Source: Methanobacterium sp. (GTDB taxonomy: Archaea; Methanobacteriota; Methanobacteria; Methanobacteriales; Methanobacteriaceae). From it: a stretch of 64,000 nt of DNA. The translations under genes and the position numbers were made by a program. The stretch is taken from contig JACRPY010000006.1 in NCBI GenBank assembly GCA_016222945.1, forward strand, positions 1 through 64,000, written 5' to 3'. The notes beneath the pieces were generated by a model. The model ran no database searches. It had not been told where the DNA came from and saw nothing but the letters and a program-made list of their open reading frames with translations. Every line of letters starts with the position of its first letter. The first letter of the stretch is position 1. Of the stretch, positions 29,845 to 39,839 are shown piece after piece.

Positions 29845-30059
29845 GATTTAAAAGAATTTAAAAATATTTTCAACAGATATTTTTATTTTTGTCACTTTAT
29901 CTGTGATAATCTTTTTTTAAGGATTAGTAGTAAAATATATATCTTGCTTTCGATAATTGAGTATTGTATTACTTGAATCTCCTTAACAATCATTTAATTA
30001 TAACAATAATGCTCAATGATGGATTTTTTTGGAATTAAGGGTTTAAGGAAGTATTTAAT

Positions 30060-31115
30060 ATGAATATAACGAGATTAGAACGAAGAGTAAAATTATATAG
30101 TCACTTAACTATTATTTATTTTTTAATAGCAGCTATATTTCTTTATTTCATTAATGGCAGTGTATCTATTGCTTACTTCATTATTTTAATTGTAACTATC
30201 ATATTTGGAGGGCATAATTGCTGTAATTGTGAATTTTATAAAAATGGTTGTTACAATAAATATTTTGTTTTTACAAAAAAAGAATCTGAAAAAGAAATCT
30301 CAAGTTTATTTAAATATATAGGCTTGTTGTTGGGATGTATTCTTGTTTTTTTACCTATAATTGCTTTAATCTACTTGGGAATGACTGGAAAACTTACTGG
30401 ATGGGCTCTGATTTTAATGATCATGATCGTTGTTGTTACAATATCTATGTCTGTAGTTAGAAGTAGCATTAAAAAGGAGTATGGGGAAATAAAGTTTTGT
30501 TCTAAGTATCATGGTCTTAAAAAATTGAATAGAATCTCAGAGGAAGTTAGAATCGAAAATAAGGATAAAAAACCTAAAATAAACTATGCTGAAATTAATC
30601 GTTGCCCCGCTTGCAATGTAACTAATGAAGATGATGCAAAATTCTGTTTTGAATGTGGCGTCAATTTAATAACATTTGCATCGTCCAATGATAGATTTTT
30701 AGCATTTTTATTGGATGGAATATTTTTAAGTTTGATGTGTTTTTTTGTATTGCTAGTTTTAACAATTATTTTTTCAGATTTTAATGGTGTAAGCCATGAT
30801 TTAATATTAAAGACCGCATTTTTTTTGAGTATTCTTGTTGTATTTGGCTATTTTGTAATATTAGGAGGTCCATTCAATCAAGGACAGACTTTAGGGAAGA
30901 TGGTATCATCAATGAAAGTGGTTAATCACTCAGACAAAAAAACAGTAACTTATAAGCAAAGTTTCATCAGAACTATCTTACTTTTCATGGATTTGATACC
31001 TTACATAGTTCCGGGCTTGTTAGGTACACTAAAGATAAAACGTTCCAATGAAAACCAAAGAATAGGAGATACCGTCGCTAAAACAATAGTTATCATTGAA
31101 AAATTAAATAGATAA
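30060..31115 (+). CDS. RDD-domain membrane protein with zinc ribbon
   Basis: 351 residues. Two N-terminal helices, then a Cys cluster (HNCCNCEFYKNGC, about 50-65), two more helices, a zinc-ribbon CPACNVTNEDDAKFCFECG (about 182-200), and a C-terminal RDD domain (about 205-350) with FLLDGIFL-like and QTLGKMVSSMKVV segments. AAGGAAG lies before the ATG. RDD proteins are membrane proteins of uncertain transport role. The combination of a metal ribbon and RDD is common in methanogens, without a known function. Confidence 0.72.
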   Translation: MNITRLERRVKLYSHLTIIYFLIAAIFLYFINGSVSIAYFIILIVTIIFGGHNCCNCEFYKNGCYNKYFVFTKKESEKEISSLFKYIGLLLGCILVFLPIIALIYLGMTGKLTGWALILMIMIVVVTISMSVVRSSIKKEYGEIKFCSKYHGLKKLNRISEEVRIENKDKKPKINYAEINRCPACNVTNEDDAKFCFECGVNLITFASSNDRFLAFLLDGIFLSLMCFFVLLVLTIIFSDFNGVSHDLILKTAFFLSILVVFGYFVILGGPFNQGQTLGKMVSSMKVVNHSDKKTVTYKQSFIRTILLFMDLIPYIVPGLLGTLKIKRSNENQRIGDTVAKTIVIIEKLNR

Positions 31116-31124
31116 ATTTTAAAC

Positions 31125-31209
<85 letters not shown>

Positions 31210-31308
31210 AATGAATTTAAAAAAGATTATTCAGTAAAAAAGATGATTGTTTTTAATTGTTTATAATAGTTTTGGTTTTGATTCCATAAAAGGATTTCTT
31301 TTTATTGA

Positions 31309-31621
<313 letters not shown>

Positions 31622-31634
31622 ATAGTTATCGCTA

Positions 31635-31646
31635 TTATAGTATTTG
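31635..31646 (-). promoter_or_regulatory. TATA box of the SRP RNA gene
   Basis: On the minus strand the bases read AAATACTATAAT, preceded by an A/C-rich TFB-recognition-like stretch. The centre is about 20-25 bp before the predicted RNA 5' end at 31621. No other promoter-like element lies closer. From here to the CBS gene (31894) I see only AT-rich sequence. Confidence 0.55.
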
Positions 31647-31893
31647 AACCTTTTGATCAAAAATTTATTTGAATATTATGCCTTTCTTTACAGTTCTTTT
31701 TAGAAATTAAACTTAATTATTTAAAATAGAGTATTTTTAATGTCGTTAAGGACTGATTACAACAATTTGCTCTATTTAATATCTTTTATTTTATTATCTA
31801 TTTTAAGTAATCTAATTAGAAAAAACAATTTTTCCAAATAGAAATTGAATTTTAGAGGTAGAGAATTTAAATTTAAAAAGCAAATTGGAGTTA

Positions 31894-32289
31894 TTAACAG
31901 CGTATAACTCTTATGATATCTCCATCAGAGATTATTCCCTTTAGTTCATCACCATCTACAACAGCTAATTGATTTACTATACCTTCTTCTGCACCATGTT
32001 CTTTCATTTTTTCTACAGCTATATTTAAACTATCTTCAGGTTTTACGCAGACCACATCTGTAACCATTACCTGTGAAACGGTTGTTCCCAGTGCATATTT
32101 GTCAAGAATCAAGTTATGTCCAAGATCAGTTGCAGTTACAATGCCTACAAGTTTTCCGTTATCAACAATAGGTAATGCACTTACTTTGTGTTTCATGAGC
32201 TTTTCAAAGGCAAATACAACATCTTCTGTTGGGGGAACGGTTATAACGTTTTTTGTCATTACATCTTTAACTTTCTGTTTCTCTAACAT
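31894..32289 (-). CDS. Two-CBS-domain protein coupled to pgk2
   Basis: About 131 residues holding a single pair of CBS domains: [18 protein letters not shown] ... [18 protein letters not shown] and [18 protein letters not shown] ... [21 protein letters not shown] pairs bind adenine nucleotides and regulate partner proteins. In-frame ATGs at 32304, 32295 and 32289 exist; I choose the last because GTGATG precedes it. It still overlaps the 3' end of pgk2 by 23 bp, so the two are translationally coupled. A regulatory link to energy or cDPG status is inference. Confidence 0.83.
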   Translation of the reverse strand: MLEKQKVKDVMTKNVITVPPTEDVVFAFEKLMKHKVSALPIVDNGKLVGIVTATDLGHNLILDKYALGTTVSQVMVTDVVCVKPEDSLNIAVEKMKEHGAEEGIVNQLAVVDGDELKGIISDGDIIRVIRC

Positions 32290-33184
32290 CTTCATCACTT
32301 CCATAAGTTTTGGTAAGAGTTTCTATTATAAAATCGATGGTTGTTGTTACATCAATATTTTCAATAACAGGGATATCATACTTTTGGGCCTGGCTTTCGA
32401 AGTATTTATGGGTTCTTCTTATTGCTCCAAAGTAATTCATATATCGTTTAAGTGGTCTTCTGGCCCATAATTGTCTGCATCGTGAATAGAATCGTCCTCT
32501 ATGAACTTCTTCGTCTTGTAATGTTAAAACGAACATTGCAACGTTGTGCTTATTTACCAACTCTTCATTTATAAATCCGGGCACAATATGCACACCTTCA
32601 ATAACTATACTTATCCCTTCTTTGAGTGCTCTTTCAATAACGGCTTCAACGCCCACGCTCACCGTATCCACGTGATCACGGAATCCAATAAGTACTTCAT
32701 CAAGTTCTGGCGGCGGTGGGATTCTTAAAGATTTATATGCAGTGTAACTTGACTCAAATATGGTTGGAAGAAGCTCTTTGGATACCATTTTACGCATAAC
32801 TTCTCTTATAATATCGGTACTGGTCATATTTCTTATTCCCAGCCGATTAGCCACTTCAAAAGCGATTGAAGATGTTCCAACACCTGATGCACCACCTATT
32901 AATATAATGAGCGGTTCTCTGCATTTACGAATACTTCTCCAAAGCCTATACTTTTCAGCGATTTCTTCATCTTCTCTTTTCAGTTTTCCACGAACTATAC
33001 CTATCAAATCATCTAAATTAATAACTTTAATTCCTTCTTTTCTTAAATGATCTTCTATTTGGGATGCAAATTCATATGCTTTGTTTGGATCCATTTCTGC
33101 TCGAGTTAGAGATCTTGCTAAAACACCTTTAGAAAATGGTTCTCTATATATTTTCCCGCTTACTTCTCCTTCAACCATTATCAT
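32267..33184 (-). CDS. pgk2: 2-phosphoglycerate kinase (cyclic 2,3-diphosphoglycerate pathway)
   Basis: About 305 residues. An N-terminal ATP-cone-like segment (about 1-90) is followed by a P-loop kinase domain: [14 protein letters not shown] is Walker A, then [11 protein letters not shown] and [11 protein letters not shown]. The enzyme makes 2,3-diphosphoglycerate from 2-phosphoglycerate for cyclic DPG, an osmolyte and thermoprotectant of Methanobacteriales. TTG at 33190 is 4 nt after the Shine-Dalgarno GAGGTGA; ATG at 33184 is 10 nt after. I list the ATG. The next gene downstream is the overlapping CBS protein. The leader region carries a hairpin array. Confidence 0.92.
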   Translation of the reverse strand: MIMVEGEVSGKIYREPFSKGVLARSLTRAEMDPNKAYEFASQIEDHLRKEGIKVINLDDLIGIVRGKLKREDEEIAEKYRLWRSIRKCREPLIILIGGASGVGTSSIAFEVANRLGIRNMTSTDIIREVMRKMVSKELLPTIFESSYTAYKSLRIPPPPELDEVLIGFRDHVDTVSVGVEAVIERALKEGISIVIEGVHIVPGFINEELVNKHNVAMFVLTLQDEEVHRGRFYSRCRQLWARRPLKRYMNYFGAIRRTHKYFESQAQKYDIPVIENIDVTTTIDFIIETLTKTYGSDEDVRETES

Positions 33185-33231
33185 TTTCAAATTTTCACCT
33201 CAAAAAAATTCTTTATTTTTTTGTGGCCATA

Positions 33232-33497
33232 GAACATTTACATGTTCGGGGCATGCAAAGACTGAAAGTCGTTGCGGTTACAAAACCAAAGGTTTTGCAA
33301 ATATCGAAATCAAAGATTTCGAATGTTCGAAAATCATAGCTTACGAAACCGAAGGTTTCGTGCTCCAAAAATTCTGTCAAAAATCTATGATTTTTGATGC
33401 CACGAAAATTATCAATTCTCACAAATTTCATTTGTGAGTTTGAAAATCTTTGATTTTCAATTTTCGCAGGCTTCGAATTTTTGAGAGATTTTCTCAA
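33232..33497. repeat. Array of short palindromes, mostly with 3-nt loops
   Basis: At least eight perfect palindromes lie in 266 bp: 33232-33247 (6-bp arms), 33260-33270 (GACT/GAA/AGTC), 33281-33297 (CAAAACC/AAA/GGTTTTG), 33304-33322 (8-bp arms, AAA loop), 33343-33361 (8-bp arms, GAA loop), 33377-33397 (9-bp arms, TAT loop), 33418-33438 (9-bp arms, TTC loop), 33440-33460 (9-bp arms, TTT loop), plus a weaker one at 33481-33497. Arm sequences differ, but loop size is almost always three. The array fills the gap between the metallophosphoesterase gene and pgk2, starting about 40 bp before pgk2. Reading frames here are open only because of the low stop density. Confidence 0.85.
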
Positions 33498-33710
33498 CCT
33501 CAAATAGGATGGTAGGCATATATTAATTTAAATACAGAGAATCAACTAATCATTCACTTTTAAATCGTATAGCTTAATGAGTCTTTAAAAAGATTATGTA
33601 ATGATAATTTAGCCAACTCTCTGTTGTTTATATGTTCATTTTTATGATCAGTGCTTTAAATAGTTATACTATTAATTTGAAAAATTTCTAAGTTGTATAA
33701 CTCCATGGAT

Positions 33711-34379
33711 TTAAAGATTAATGAGTTTTGGAGTTATTTCCACATTATCTTCAGTTTCATTTATTTTTATTATGCTTGCAAGGCCCTGTGAAGATTCTCC
33801 AGAATTGATTATAATGGTTTTCCCTATTTTATCAATTGCTTTAGCTTCATGTATATGTCCGCAGAGATTTAATGATGGTTGAAACTCTTCTATTATCTTT
33901 CGGATGCTTTTACTTCCTACATGGTCTCCTGAAGGAATAACATCCGTTTTTGTGTTGTATGGTGGAGCGTGAGTAACTAATATTTTAATAGGTTGGGTTT
34001 CTATTTGTTTCATTAATTTTTCAAGCTCTTGATATATTTGCATCTCTGCAAATTCAAGGGGAGTGTTAAAAGGCGTTGTATTTGAACCTCCAAGGCCACA
34101 TATGCCTATATTTTTAATAATTAATGTTTTGTTATGTATATTTATGGCGTTGGAGTTTTCTATTTCTCCATAAATACATGTTTGGTCACAATTACCAGGT
34201 ATTGCAAGGGTAGGGATATCAAACATGCAGATTTCATTTAATATTTCTTCACCTAACTTATCTGGACCAAAATTGGTTATATCTCCGGTTAAAATTATTA
34301 GATCTACATCGTTTTTTTGTAGATAATTTAAAATATTTTGGCATTGACCATGTAAATCACCTATAGCAAGAATTTTCAT
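33711..34379 (-). CDS. Metallophosphoesterase (calcineurin-like)
   Basis: 222 residues. The five metallophosphatase blocks are visible: GDLHGQ (D-x-H), LTGDITN (GDxx), PGNCDQ (GNxD), VTHAPPY (H) and CGHIHEAKA (GHxH). The small size suggests a single-domain phosphodiesterase of the Icc/YfcE kind. Located alone, 520 bp upstream of pgk2. Substrate unknown; candidates are cyclic nucleotides, phosphodiesters or phosphoprotein. Confidence 0.85.
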   Translation of the reverse strand: MKILAIGDLHGQCQNILNYLQKNDVDLIILTGDITNFGPDKLGEEILNEICMFDIPTLAIPGNCDQTCIYGEIENSNAINIHNKTLIIKNIGICGLGGSNTTPFNTPLEFAEMQIYQELEKLMKQIETQPIKILVTHAPPYNTKTDVIPSGDHVGSKSIRKIIEEFQPSLNLCGHIHEAKAIDKIGKTIIINSGESSQGLASIIKINETEDNVEITPKLINL

Positions 34380-34454
34380 GTTTTATTCTCCTTAAAAAAA
34401 GATTTAAAAATGATATAATCAAAAAATAGGATGTATTCTGAATTTTTTTAGAGT

Positions 34455-34982
34455 TTATTCCTTAAAAAATGTCGATATCTCTTTTAAACTTCCTTTAACA
34501 GAATCTTTATCTCCATAAATTGCAACGATGTTGTCTTCTTCATATTCCATTATAATACCATATTCTTCTGCAATATCATTTAGTCTTTCTTCAGATATCG
34601 GCTCTTTGAAAGTGATCCTTACAGTTGTAAATCCAGCTGGAGCTCCAACAACAAATTTTGGTGCAGCATCTTCTTTTTCAATTACGATTTCTCCTCTTGA
34701 AGCTCTTTTAAGCTTTTCAATCCATTTGTTGCTATAATCTTCCCCTATTTCTTCAGCAAGGTCTAAAAGAGAATCCTGTATTAAATTAAGGAAATCATTA
34801 ATTCTTTTTAGCTCTTTCATCATTTCTGGATTTGTGGGGTCTGCTTTATAGAAATTAATGGAGCTTTTTGCTAATCTAACATTTTTAGTTACATCAGTTG
34901 GAATGTGTTTTTCATTCTTTCTTAGATCAGTTAGAAGTTCAACTAGGATTAGCCAAGTTTGTTCTAGGGGTAAATCGTTCAT
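34455..34982 (-). CDS. DUF2096-family protein of methanogens
   Basis: 175 residues, mainly alpha-helical N-terminal part (about 1-95) and a C-terminal alpha/beta part (about 105-175) starting GAPAGFTTVRITFKEPI. It matches the uncharacterised DUF2096 type seen in methanogens. Its start overlaps the stop of the DUF749 gene by 4 bp (ATGA), so the pair is one operon with translational coupling. No catalytic motif is visible. Confidence 0.7.
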   Translation of the reverse strand: MNDLPLEQTWLILVELLTDLRKNEKHIPTDVTKNVRLAKSSINFYKADPTNPEMMKELKRINDFLNLIQDSLLDLAEEIGEDYSNKWIEKLKRASRGEIVIEKEDAAPKFVVGAPAGFTTVRITFKEPISEERLNDIAEEYGIIMEYEEDNIVAIYGDKDSVKGSLKEISTFFKE

Positions 34983-35245
34983 AAATGCCCTTCCAGAATT
35001 TTCTTAGTGTTATAATTAAGTTTTGCATCAGCTTGCTTTAATTCTTCTTTTATTTCTTCAATATTTTTGTATGAGTTTAGGAACAGTACATGATGGCTTT
35101 GAGTACCGCTTATATTTAAAATAGCAATTTCTTCAGTCTCATCAATTGTTTTATTTTCGACAGATGCCTTGTATCTTACAAATGGGCCGTATTGTTGAGG
35201 TATTTCCTCAAATTTAAATATTCCAACCAGTGTAGCAATAAACAT
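34979..35245 (-). CDS. DUF749-family protein of methanogens
   Basis: 88 residues, soluble, alpha/beta pattern: MFIATLVGIFKFEEIP at the start, then VLFLNSYKNIEEIKEELKQ. It matches DUF749, restricted mainly to methanogens, with no known function. GAGGTG lies before the start codon. It is the first gene of a two-gene unit with DUF2096. Confidence 0.7.
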   Translation of the reverse strand: MFIATLVGIFKFEEIPQQYGPFVRYKASVENKTIDETEEIAILNISGTQSHHVLFLNSYKNIEEIKEELKQADAKLNYNTKKILEGHL

Positions 35246-35543
35246 AAAAACACCTCAGATTGTTAATTTTCAAACTTAATAATATTATAATTCTAGTTTA
35301 AATATAATTTTCAAAATATTTAAAATTATATATAAAGTAATTTATGTTAAAACTAGTTAAATATTAGATTGAATGTTAAATAATTAAATAAATAATTTAT
35401 TATTAAAAATAGCAGGACGATATGATTAAAATAATTAATTAACTTGGTTATAAATAATAATTCATTAAAAACAGCTGTTAGAATGATTTTAGCTTATTTT
35501 TTTTAAATAATTTTAAAAATAAATAAAGTAGGGAGAATTAATT
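35246..35543. other. AT-rich intergenic region, no gene found
   Basis: About 300 bp, almost entirely A and T, between the DUF749 start and the hdrB stop. It must hold the DUF749/DUF2096 promoter and the hdrCB transcription end. No palindrome, RNA-like or coding signal stood out on either strand. A run of eight T at about 35500 could serve as a termination signal for one direction. Confidence 0.6.
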
Positions 35544-36467
<924 letters not shown>

Positions 36468-36479
36468 TTTCATTCCTCC

Positions 36480-37322
36480 TTATTCTAGTTCTCCGGTTTT
36501 CCAGTTGTATCCAATTAAACTGTCAAACCCTGTTTTCTTGAGTATTTTTTGTACTTCTTCTAATGCTTCTGGGTATTCGTGTGTGGTTGGAGGTAATTCG
36601 TTTAATCCAACTCTTTTTCTAAGTGCCATTGTGGCATCGTTAATTGGCACACCGTGGCCTGTTTTTAATACGAAGGTTCCAGTCATTTTGTGTGCTTGTG
36701 CCATTTTTCCTGCTTGGGATTGCATGTTTCTTATGGTTTTAACAACATCTACAATCTCAACGCCTCTTGGGCACCTTTCTTGGCAGGTGTAGCATGTAAC
36801 ACATTCCCAGATAGTTTCGTCTTCCATAACTTCGTTTTTAAGTCCGTTAATGGATTTTCTTATTATGCTTCTTATTCTGTAAGGAGTTCTCCTTCCTGAA
36901 GGACATGATCCTGTACATGTACCACATTGGTAACATAATGCTACGCTTTCTGCGCCTGCGTCCATTATATCCTGTTTGAAGGTTGTATCTATATCTTCGC
37001 TACGTACTAGATTTTCTTCTTTATTAAGTAAAGTCATACTCACACTTCCTTTATTTTTACTTTCCTCTTTTTTTGTTTCTTTAACGACTTCTTTTTCTTT
37101 TTTCGCTGTTTTTTTCTTTTTTCGCTGTTTTTTAGGTTTTTTCTTTTCCGCAGTAGCTTCTTTTTCTACTGCAGGGGTGGTTTCTTGTTTTGTCTCTGTA
37201 TCAACTGGTTTTCCTTCTTCGGAGTTTTCTGGTACTTCGGATTCAGGTGTTTCTTTGTTTTTACCTTTCTCCTCTGATTCTTCCCCTGTTAAAAAATCTT
37301 TTAAACGTTTCAAGCTTTTCAT
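36480..37322 (-). CDS. hdrC: CoB-CoM heterodisulfide reductase subunit C with charged N-terminal extension
   Basis: The full frame has 280 residues, while HdrC is usually near 185. Residues 96-280 are a normal HdrC with two ferredoxin-type motifs, CYQCGTCTGSCP and CVTCYTCQERCP, which relay electrons to HdrB. Residues 14-92 are a Lys/Glu-rich, low-complexity stretch. The upstream ATG (37322) follows GGGGAATGA. An internal ATG at 37037 (residue 96, MTLLNKEEN) follows GGAAG at 7-nt spacing and would give the standard protein. Both starts are possible; the extension may be real, used in part, or not translated. Confidence 0.92.
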   Translation of the reverse strand: MKSLKRLKDFLTGEESEEKGKNKETPESEVPENSEEGKPVDTETKQETTPAVEKEATAEKKKPKKQRKKKKTAKKEKEVVKETKKEESKNKGSVSMTLLNKEENLVRSEDIDTTFKQDIMDAGAESVALCYQCGTCTGSCPSGRRTPYRIRSIIRKSINGLKNEVMEDETIWECVTCYTCQERCPRGVEIVDVVKTIRNMQSQAGKMAQAHKMTGTFVLKTGHGVPINDATMALRKRVGLNELPPTTHEYPEALEEVQKILKKTGFDSLIGYNWKTGELE

Positions 37323-37396
37323 TCATTCCCCACATCCTTTTAAGTTAAGGGATTGTGTGAAAACATATAATTTTCATACCTAGGTTGATGATCAGT

Positions 37397-37406
37397 GTAT
37401 ATATAG
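37397..37406 (-). promoter_or_regulatory. TATA box of hdrCB
   Basis: On the minus strand the sequence reads CTATATATAC, with AC-rich bases upstream like a TFB element. Transcription would begin near 37375, giving a leader of about 50 nt before the long hdrC start, or about 340 nt before the internal one. It is the strongest TATA match in the 147-bp gap. Confidence 0.6.
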
Positions 37407-37468
37407 GTTGCGGAAATATCGCATACTGTAACCTTTTTGTTGACACGATTTGCATTGAATATTTTAAA

Positions 37469-37984
37469 TCATTCTGCAACTGATTTTCGAAAAATAAAAA
37501 ATAGATACCGACTCATTAAAGATATAACTGTGAAAATAATTATAAAATAAAGTAAAAAATCATAAAAAGCAGATGTTGGAACAATTAATGTAATTAAAAT
37601 CATTAAAAACAGAAATGCACCATAATATTTTCCTATTGGGTCATAAATCAGCAATTTATACTTGGAAGTAACTATGAATTGTAAAAAAACAAGGCTAATA
37701 AGGATTAATAACCAGTAAGGATAAATTCCATGGAGTATAAATGCAGTAAATGCGATTAAAACCAGAATAAAATCTGCAATTATGTCAAAATATGCTCCAG
37801 CAGATGATGATAAATCGAATTTCCTTGCAAAATAACCATCAAAAACGTCAGTAAGGATTGCAACTAAAAAAACAGCAATTGATTCTATTTTTAGGCCGTT
37901 AACGAATAGATAAAGAAATATAAAAGCAAATACTATCCGGGATGTAGTTATTCCATTTAAAATAGAGGATTTATTGATTTTCAT
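37469..37984 (-). CDS. CDP-alcohol phosphatidyltransferase family protein
   Basis: 171 residues and about five membrane helices. The full signature DGYFARKFDLSSSAGAYFD plus IIAD fits DG(x2)AR(x8)G(x3)D(x3)D. These enzymes move a phosphoalcohol from a CDP-lipid (here presumably CDP-archaeol) to an alcohol such as inositol phosphate, serine or glycerol phosphate. The acceptor cannot be read from sequence. It is a single gene with its own upstream region. Confidence 0.87.
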   Translation of the reverse strand: MKINKSSILNGITTSRIVFAFIFLYLFVNGLKIESIAVFLVAILTDVFDGYFARKFDLSSSAGAYFDIIADFILVLIAFTAFILHGIYPYWLLILISLVFLQFIVTSKYKLLIYDPIGKYYGAFLFLMILITLIVPTSAFYDFLLYFIIIFTVISLMSRYLFFIFRKSVAE

Positions 37985-38112
37985 TTTATCAAAGTTAATA
38001 TAATGATATTAGCAATACTCAATCTTAATAATTAAAATATATTGAGGTCATACTATATTTTTTATACTAATATTTTAAATACATTAATTAAGTGAATAAG
38101 GAAACCGATTTT

Positions 38113-38844
38113 ATGCTCTTAGTAAAACAACATGACGGCCCAGCAAGACTTGGAAAATATGAAGAAGTAATTACTCCTGCTATTTTCAAGTCAGAAGAAA
38201 ATCTATTTATTATAAAAGATGAACCTATGCCATTTGATGTTCCTAAGGAATTAGCAGAATGGTCTGTTAAAAGAACAATCCAAAATGCATCCAAAAGCGA
38301 AGAAAAGGGTATTGCAGTTATTCACGGCAGTAAATATGTGGATTTAAGAGTTAAATGTGCTTTAAAGTTAGATGAACTTGGATATACAACATTATTAGTT
38401 GCAAATTCAGAAATGCTTCTAAAAAATCCTCGAGATCTTGTTGATATACTTGTAAATTTAAGGGAAACCATAAATCCCAATATAGCACTATATTTTCCAT
38501 TTGCAGACGTTAATTTTATTCCAATACTGGCTTATATGGGTATTGATTTCTTTGGAGAGTTTACAGCAGATTATTATGCGCAATTAAACGTTATTTTAAC
38601 TCCGACTGCAAAATATAATCTTGAAGAGTATAAAATATATGATTTGAACTTTGATGAACTTAAAAAATACAATAAAAACAGTATGGATTTTGTAGTTAGA
38701 GAAGTAAGGGAAAATATAAAAAATGGAACACTTAGAAATTTAGTTGAAGAGCGATGTTGCACTTCTCCCGAGGCCATGTCCACGCTAAGACTACTTGATA
38801 AGAAATATCCTGATTTTTTAGAGAAATATATGCCTTTATATTAG
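38113..38844 (+). CDS. Archaeosine synthase / tRNA-guanine transglycosylase-related protein, TGT-like part only
   Basis: About 243 residues. HDGPARLGKYEEVITPAIF near the start and LVEERCCTSPEAMSTLRLLDKKYPDFLEKY at the end match the N-terminal TGT-like region of ArcS and archaeal TgtA proteins. The PUA and C-terminal domains of those proteins are missing, so this is a short stand-alone form. GTG at 38092 lacks a Shine-Dalgarno; ATG at 38113 follows AAGGAA. Family placement is by pattern recognition; activity is uncertain, and it may be an ArcS subunit or paralogue. Confidence 0.6.
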   Translation: MLLVKQHDGPARLGKYEEVITPAIFKSEENLFIIKDEPMPFDVPKELAEWSVKRTIQNASKSEEKGIAVIHGSKYVDLRVKCALKLDELGYTTLLVANSEMLLKNPRDLVDILVNLRETINPNIALYFPFADVNFIPILAYMGIDFFGEFTADYYAQLNVILTPTAKYNLEEYKIYDLNFDELKKYNKNSMDFVVREVRENIKNGTLRNLVEERCCTSPEAMSTLRLLDKKYPDFLEKYMPLY

Positions 38845-38864
38845 AGTTTAAATAAGTAAGATTA

Positions 38865-39431
38865 TTATTTAACTGTAATGACTACATAATGATGTTTTCC
38901 TACTTCTTCCACATTTTTAAAAGTCAAATGATACTTTTCAATTATTTCTCTAACATTTTTTGGATTTATTTTAATTTTCATTGGAGGACCTGGTGTATTT
39001 TCAATCTTTTTAAATTCAACAACTGCAAAAATACCTTCTGGTCTTAATATTCTCCTAATTTCACTCATTACCTTATCTAAGTTATCATTTTCTACGAAGC
39101 CGTGTAAAACATTGGCCATGTAGCATATATCTACTGTTTCATCTTTTATGGGGATTTTTTTGCTTATATCTGCAATAATGGGCTCTATATTGCTGATTTC
39201 GCTGTTTTGAATTTCTTTTTTTAAAATATTCATGGATTCTTCCCAAACATCCACTGCGTATACTTTCCCTTTTTCTCCAACAATTTTTGATGCGGCAAGG
39301 GACATGTAGCCGTCTCCAGAACCTGCGTCTAAAAATATATCTCCTTTTTTAAGTCCAATTGCATTTAAAACCTTTTTTGAATCTAAAATATCTTTACTAG
39401 ATTTGCCATGATGAAAATGTTTTCCTGTCAT
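38865..39431 (-). CDS. Class I SAM-dependent methyltransferase
   Basis: 188 residues: FLDAGSGDGYMSLAAS is motif I, AVDVWEES the acidic loop, and VDICYMANVLHGF the motif IV region. The start MTGKHFHHGKS with histidines is typical of a small methanogen/archaeal group. GAGGAG precedes the ATG. Similar proteins have been described as arsenite methyltransferase-like or unassigned; no CxxC arsenic site is seen here, so substrate stays open. Confidence 0.78.
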   Translation of the reverse strand: MTGKHFHHGKSSKDILDSKKVLNAIGLKKGDIFLDAGSGDGYMSLAASKIVGEKGKVYAVDVWEESMNILKKEIQNSEISNIEPIIADISKKIPIKDETVDICYMANVLHGFVENDNLDKVMSEIRRILRPEGIFAVVEFKKIENTPGPPMKIKINPKNVREIIEKYHLTFKNVEEVGKHHYVVITVK

Positions 39432-39584
39432 TTTAACTCCTCTTTAATGTCTATTTATTTGTGGTTTAAATCATTTAAACACTTTTGAAAAGTATATTTT
39501 ACAATTTTATTTAAAATATCTTGCAATACTCAAAATACTTGAATAAGAATTAACATAATATAAGTAACATCGAGGTGGATAAAA

Positions 39585-39809
39585 ATGATTGAGAAACTTG
39601 AAGTAAGTTTAATCAATGAAAATGTGCATAATTTTAAAAAAGGGGAGTTTGGAGTGGAAAAAATTGAGATAGACCAGGATAAAGGTTTAATTGAGATAAT
39701 ATACGCACCTAAAGAGGATGGAATTAAAAAAGTCATAATACCTCTACAGAACATTGAAAAAGTAGATTTCACCGAAAAAGAGGATATATTAGATAAATTA
39801 ACTGAATAA
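39585..39809 (+). CDS. Small conserved-looking acidic protein, unknown function
   Basis: 74 residues, soluble, with a probable beta-strand pattern (KLEVSLINENV, KIEIDQDKGLIEIIYAP, KKVIIPLQNIEKVDF). A strong GAGGTGG lies before the ATG, and the frame uses codons like its neighbours, which supports a real gene. It has no Cys, no membrane segment and no known motif. It lies between a methyltransferase and an opposite-strand DNA methylase. Confidence 0.7.
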   Translation: MIEKLEVSLINENVHNFKKGEFGVEKIEIDQDKGLIEIIYAPKEDGIKKVIIPLQNIEKVDFTEKEDILDKLTE

Positions 39810-39839
39810 AAAGATTATAACTTTTATTTTAATTTTAGA

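Noticed and set aside
33232..33497. CRISPR array
   Set aside because: There are no identical direct repeats with regular unique spacers; arms are all different and only the palindromic build recurs. No cas genes nearby.
33081..33503. Several open frames of 60-118 codons over the palindrome array
   Set aside because: They read through arms and loops of the palindromes, lack ribosome binding sites, and overlap the pgk2 start. The frames are by-products of the repeated sequence.
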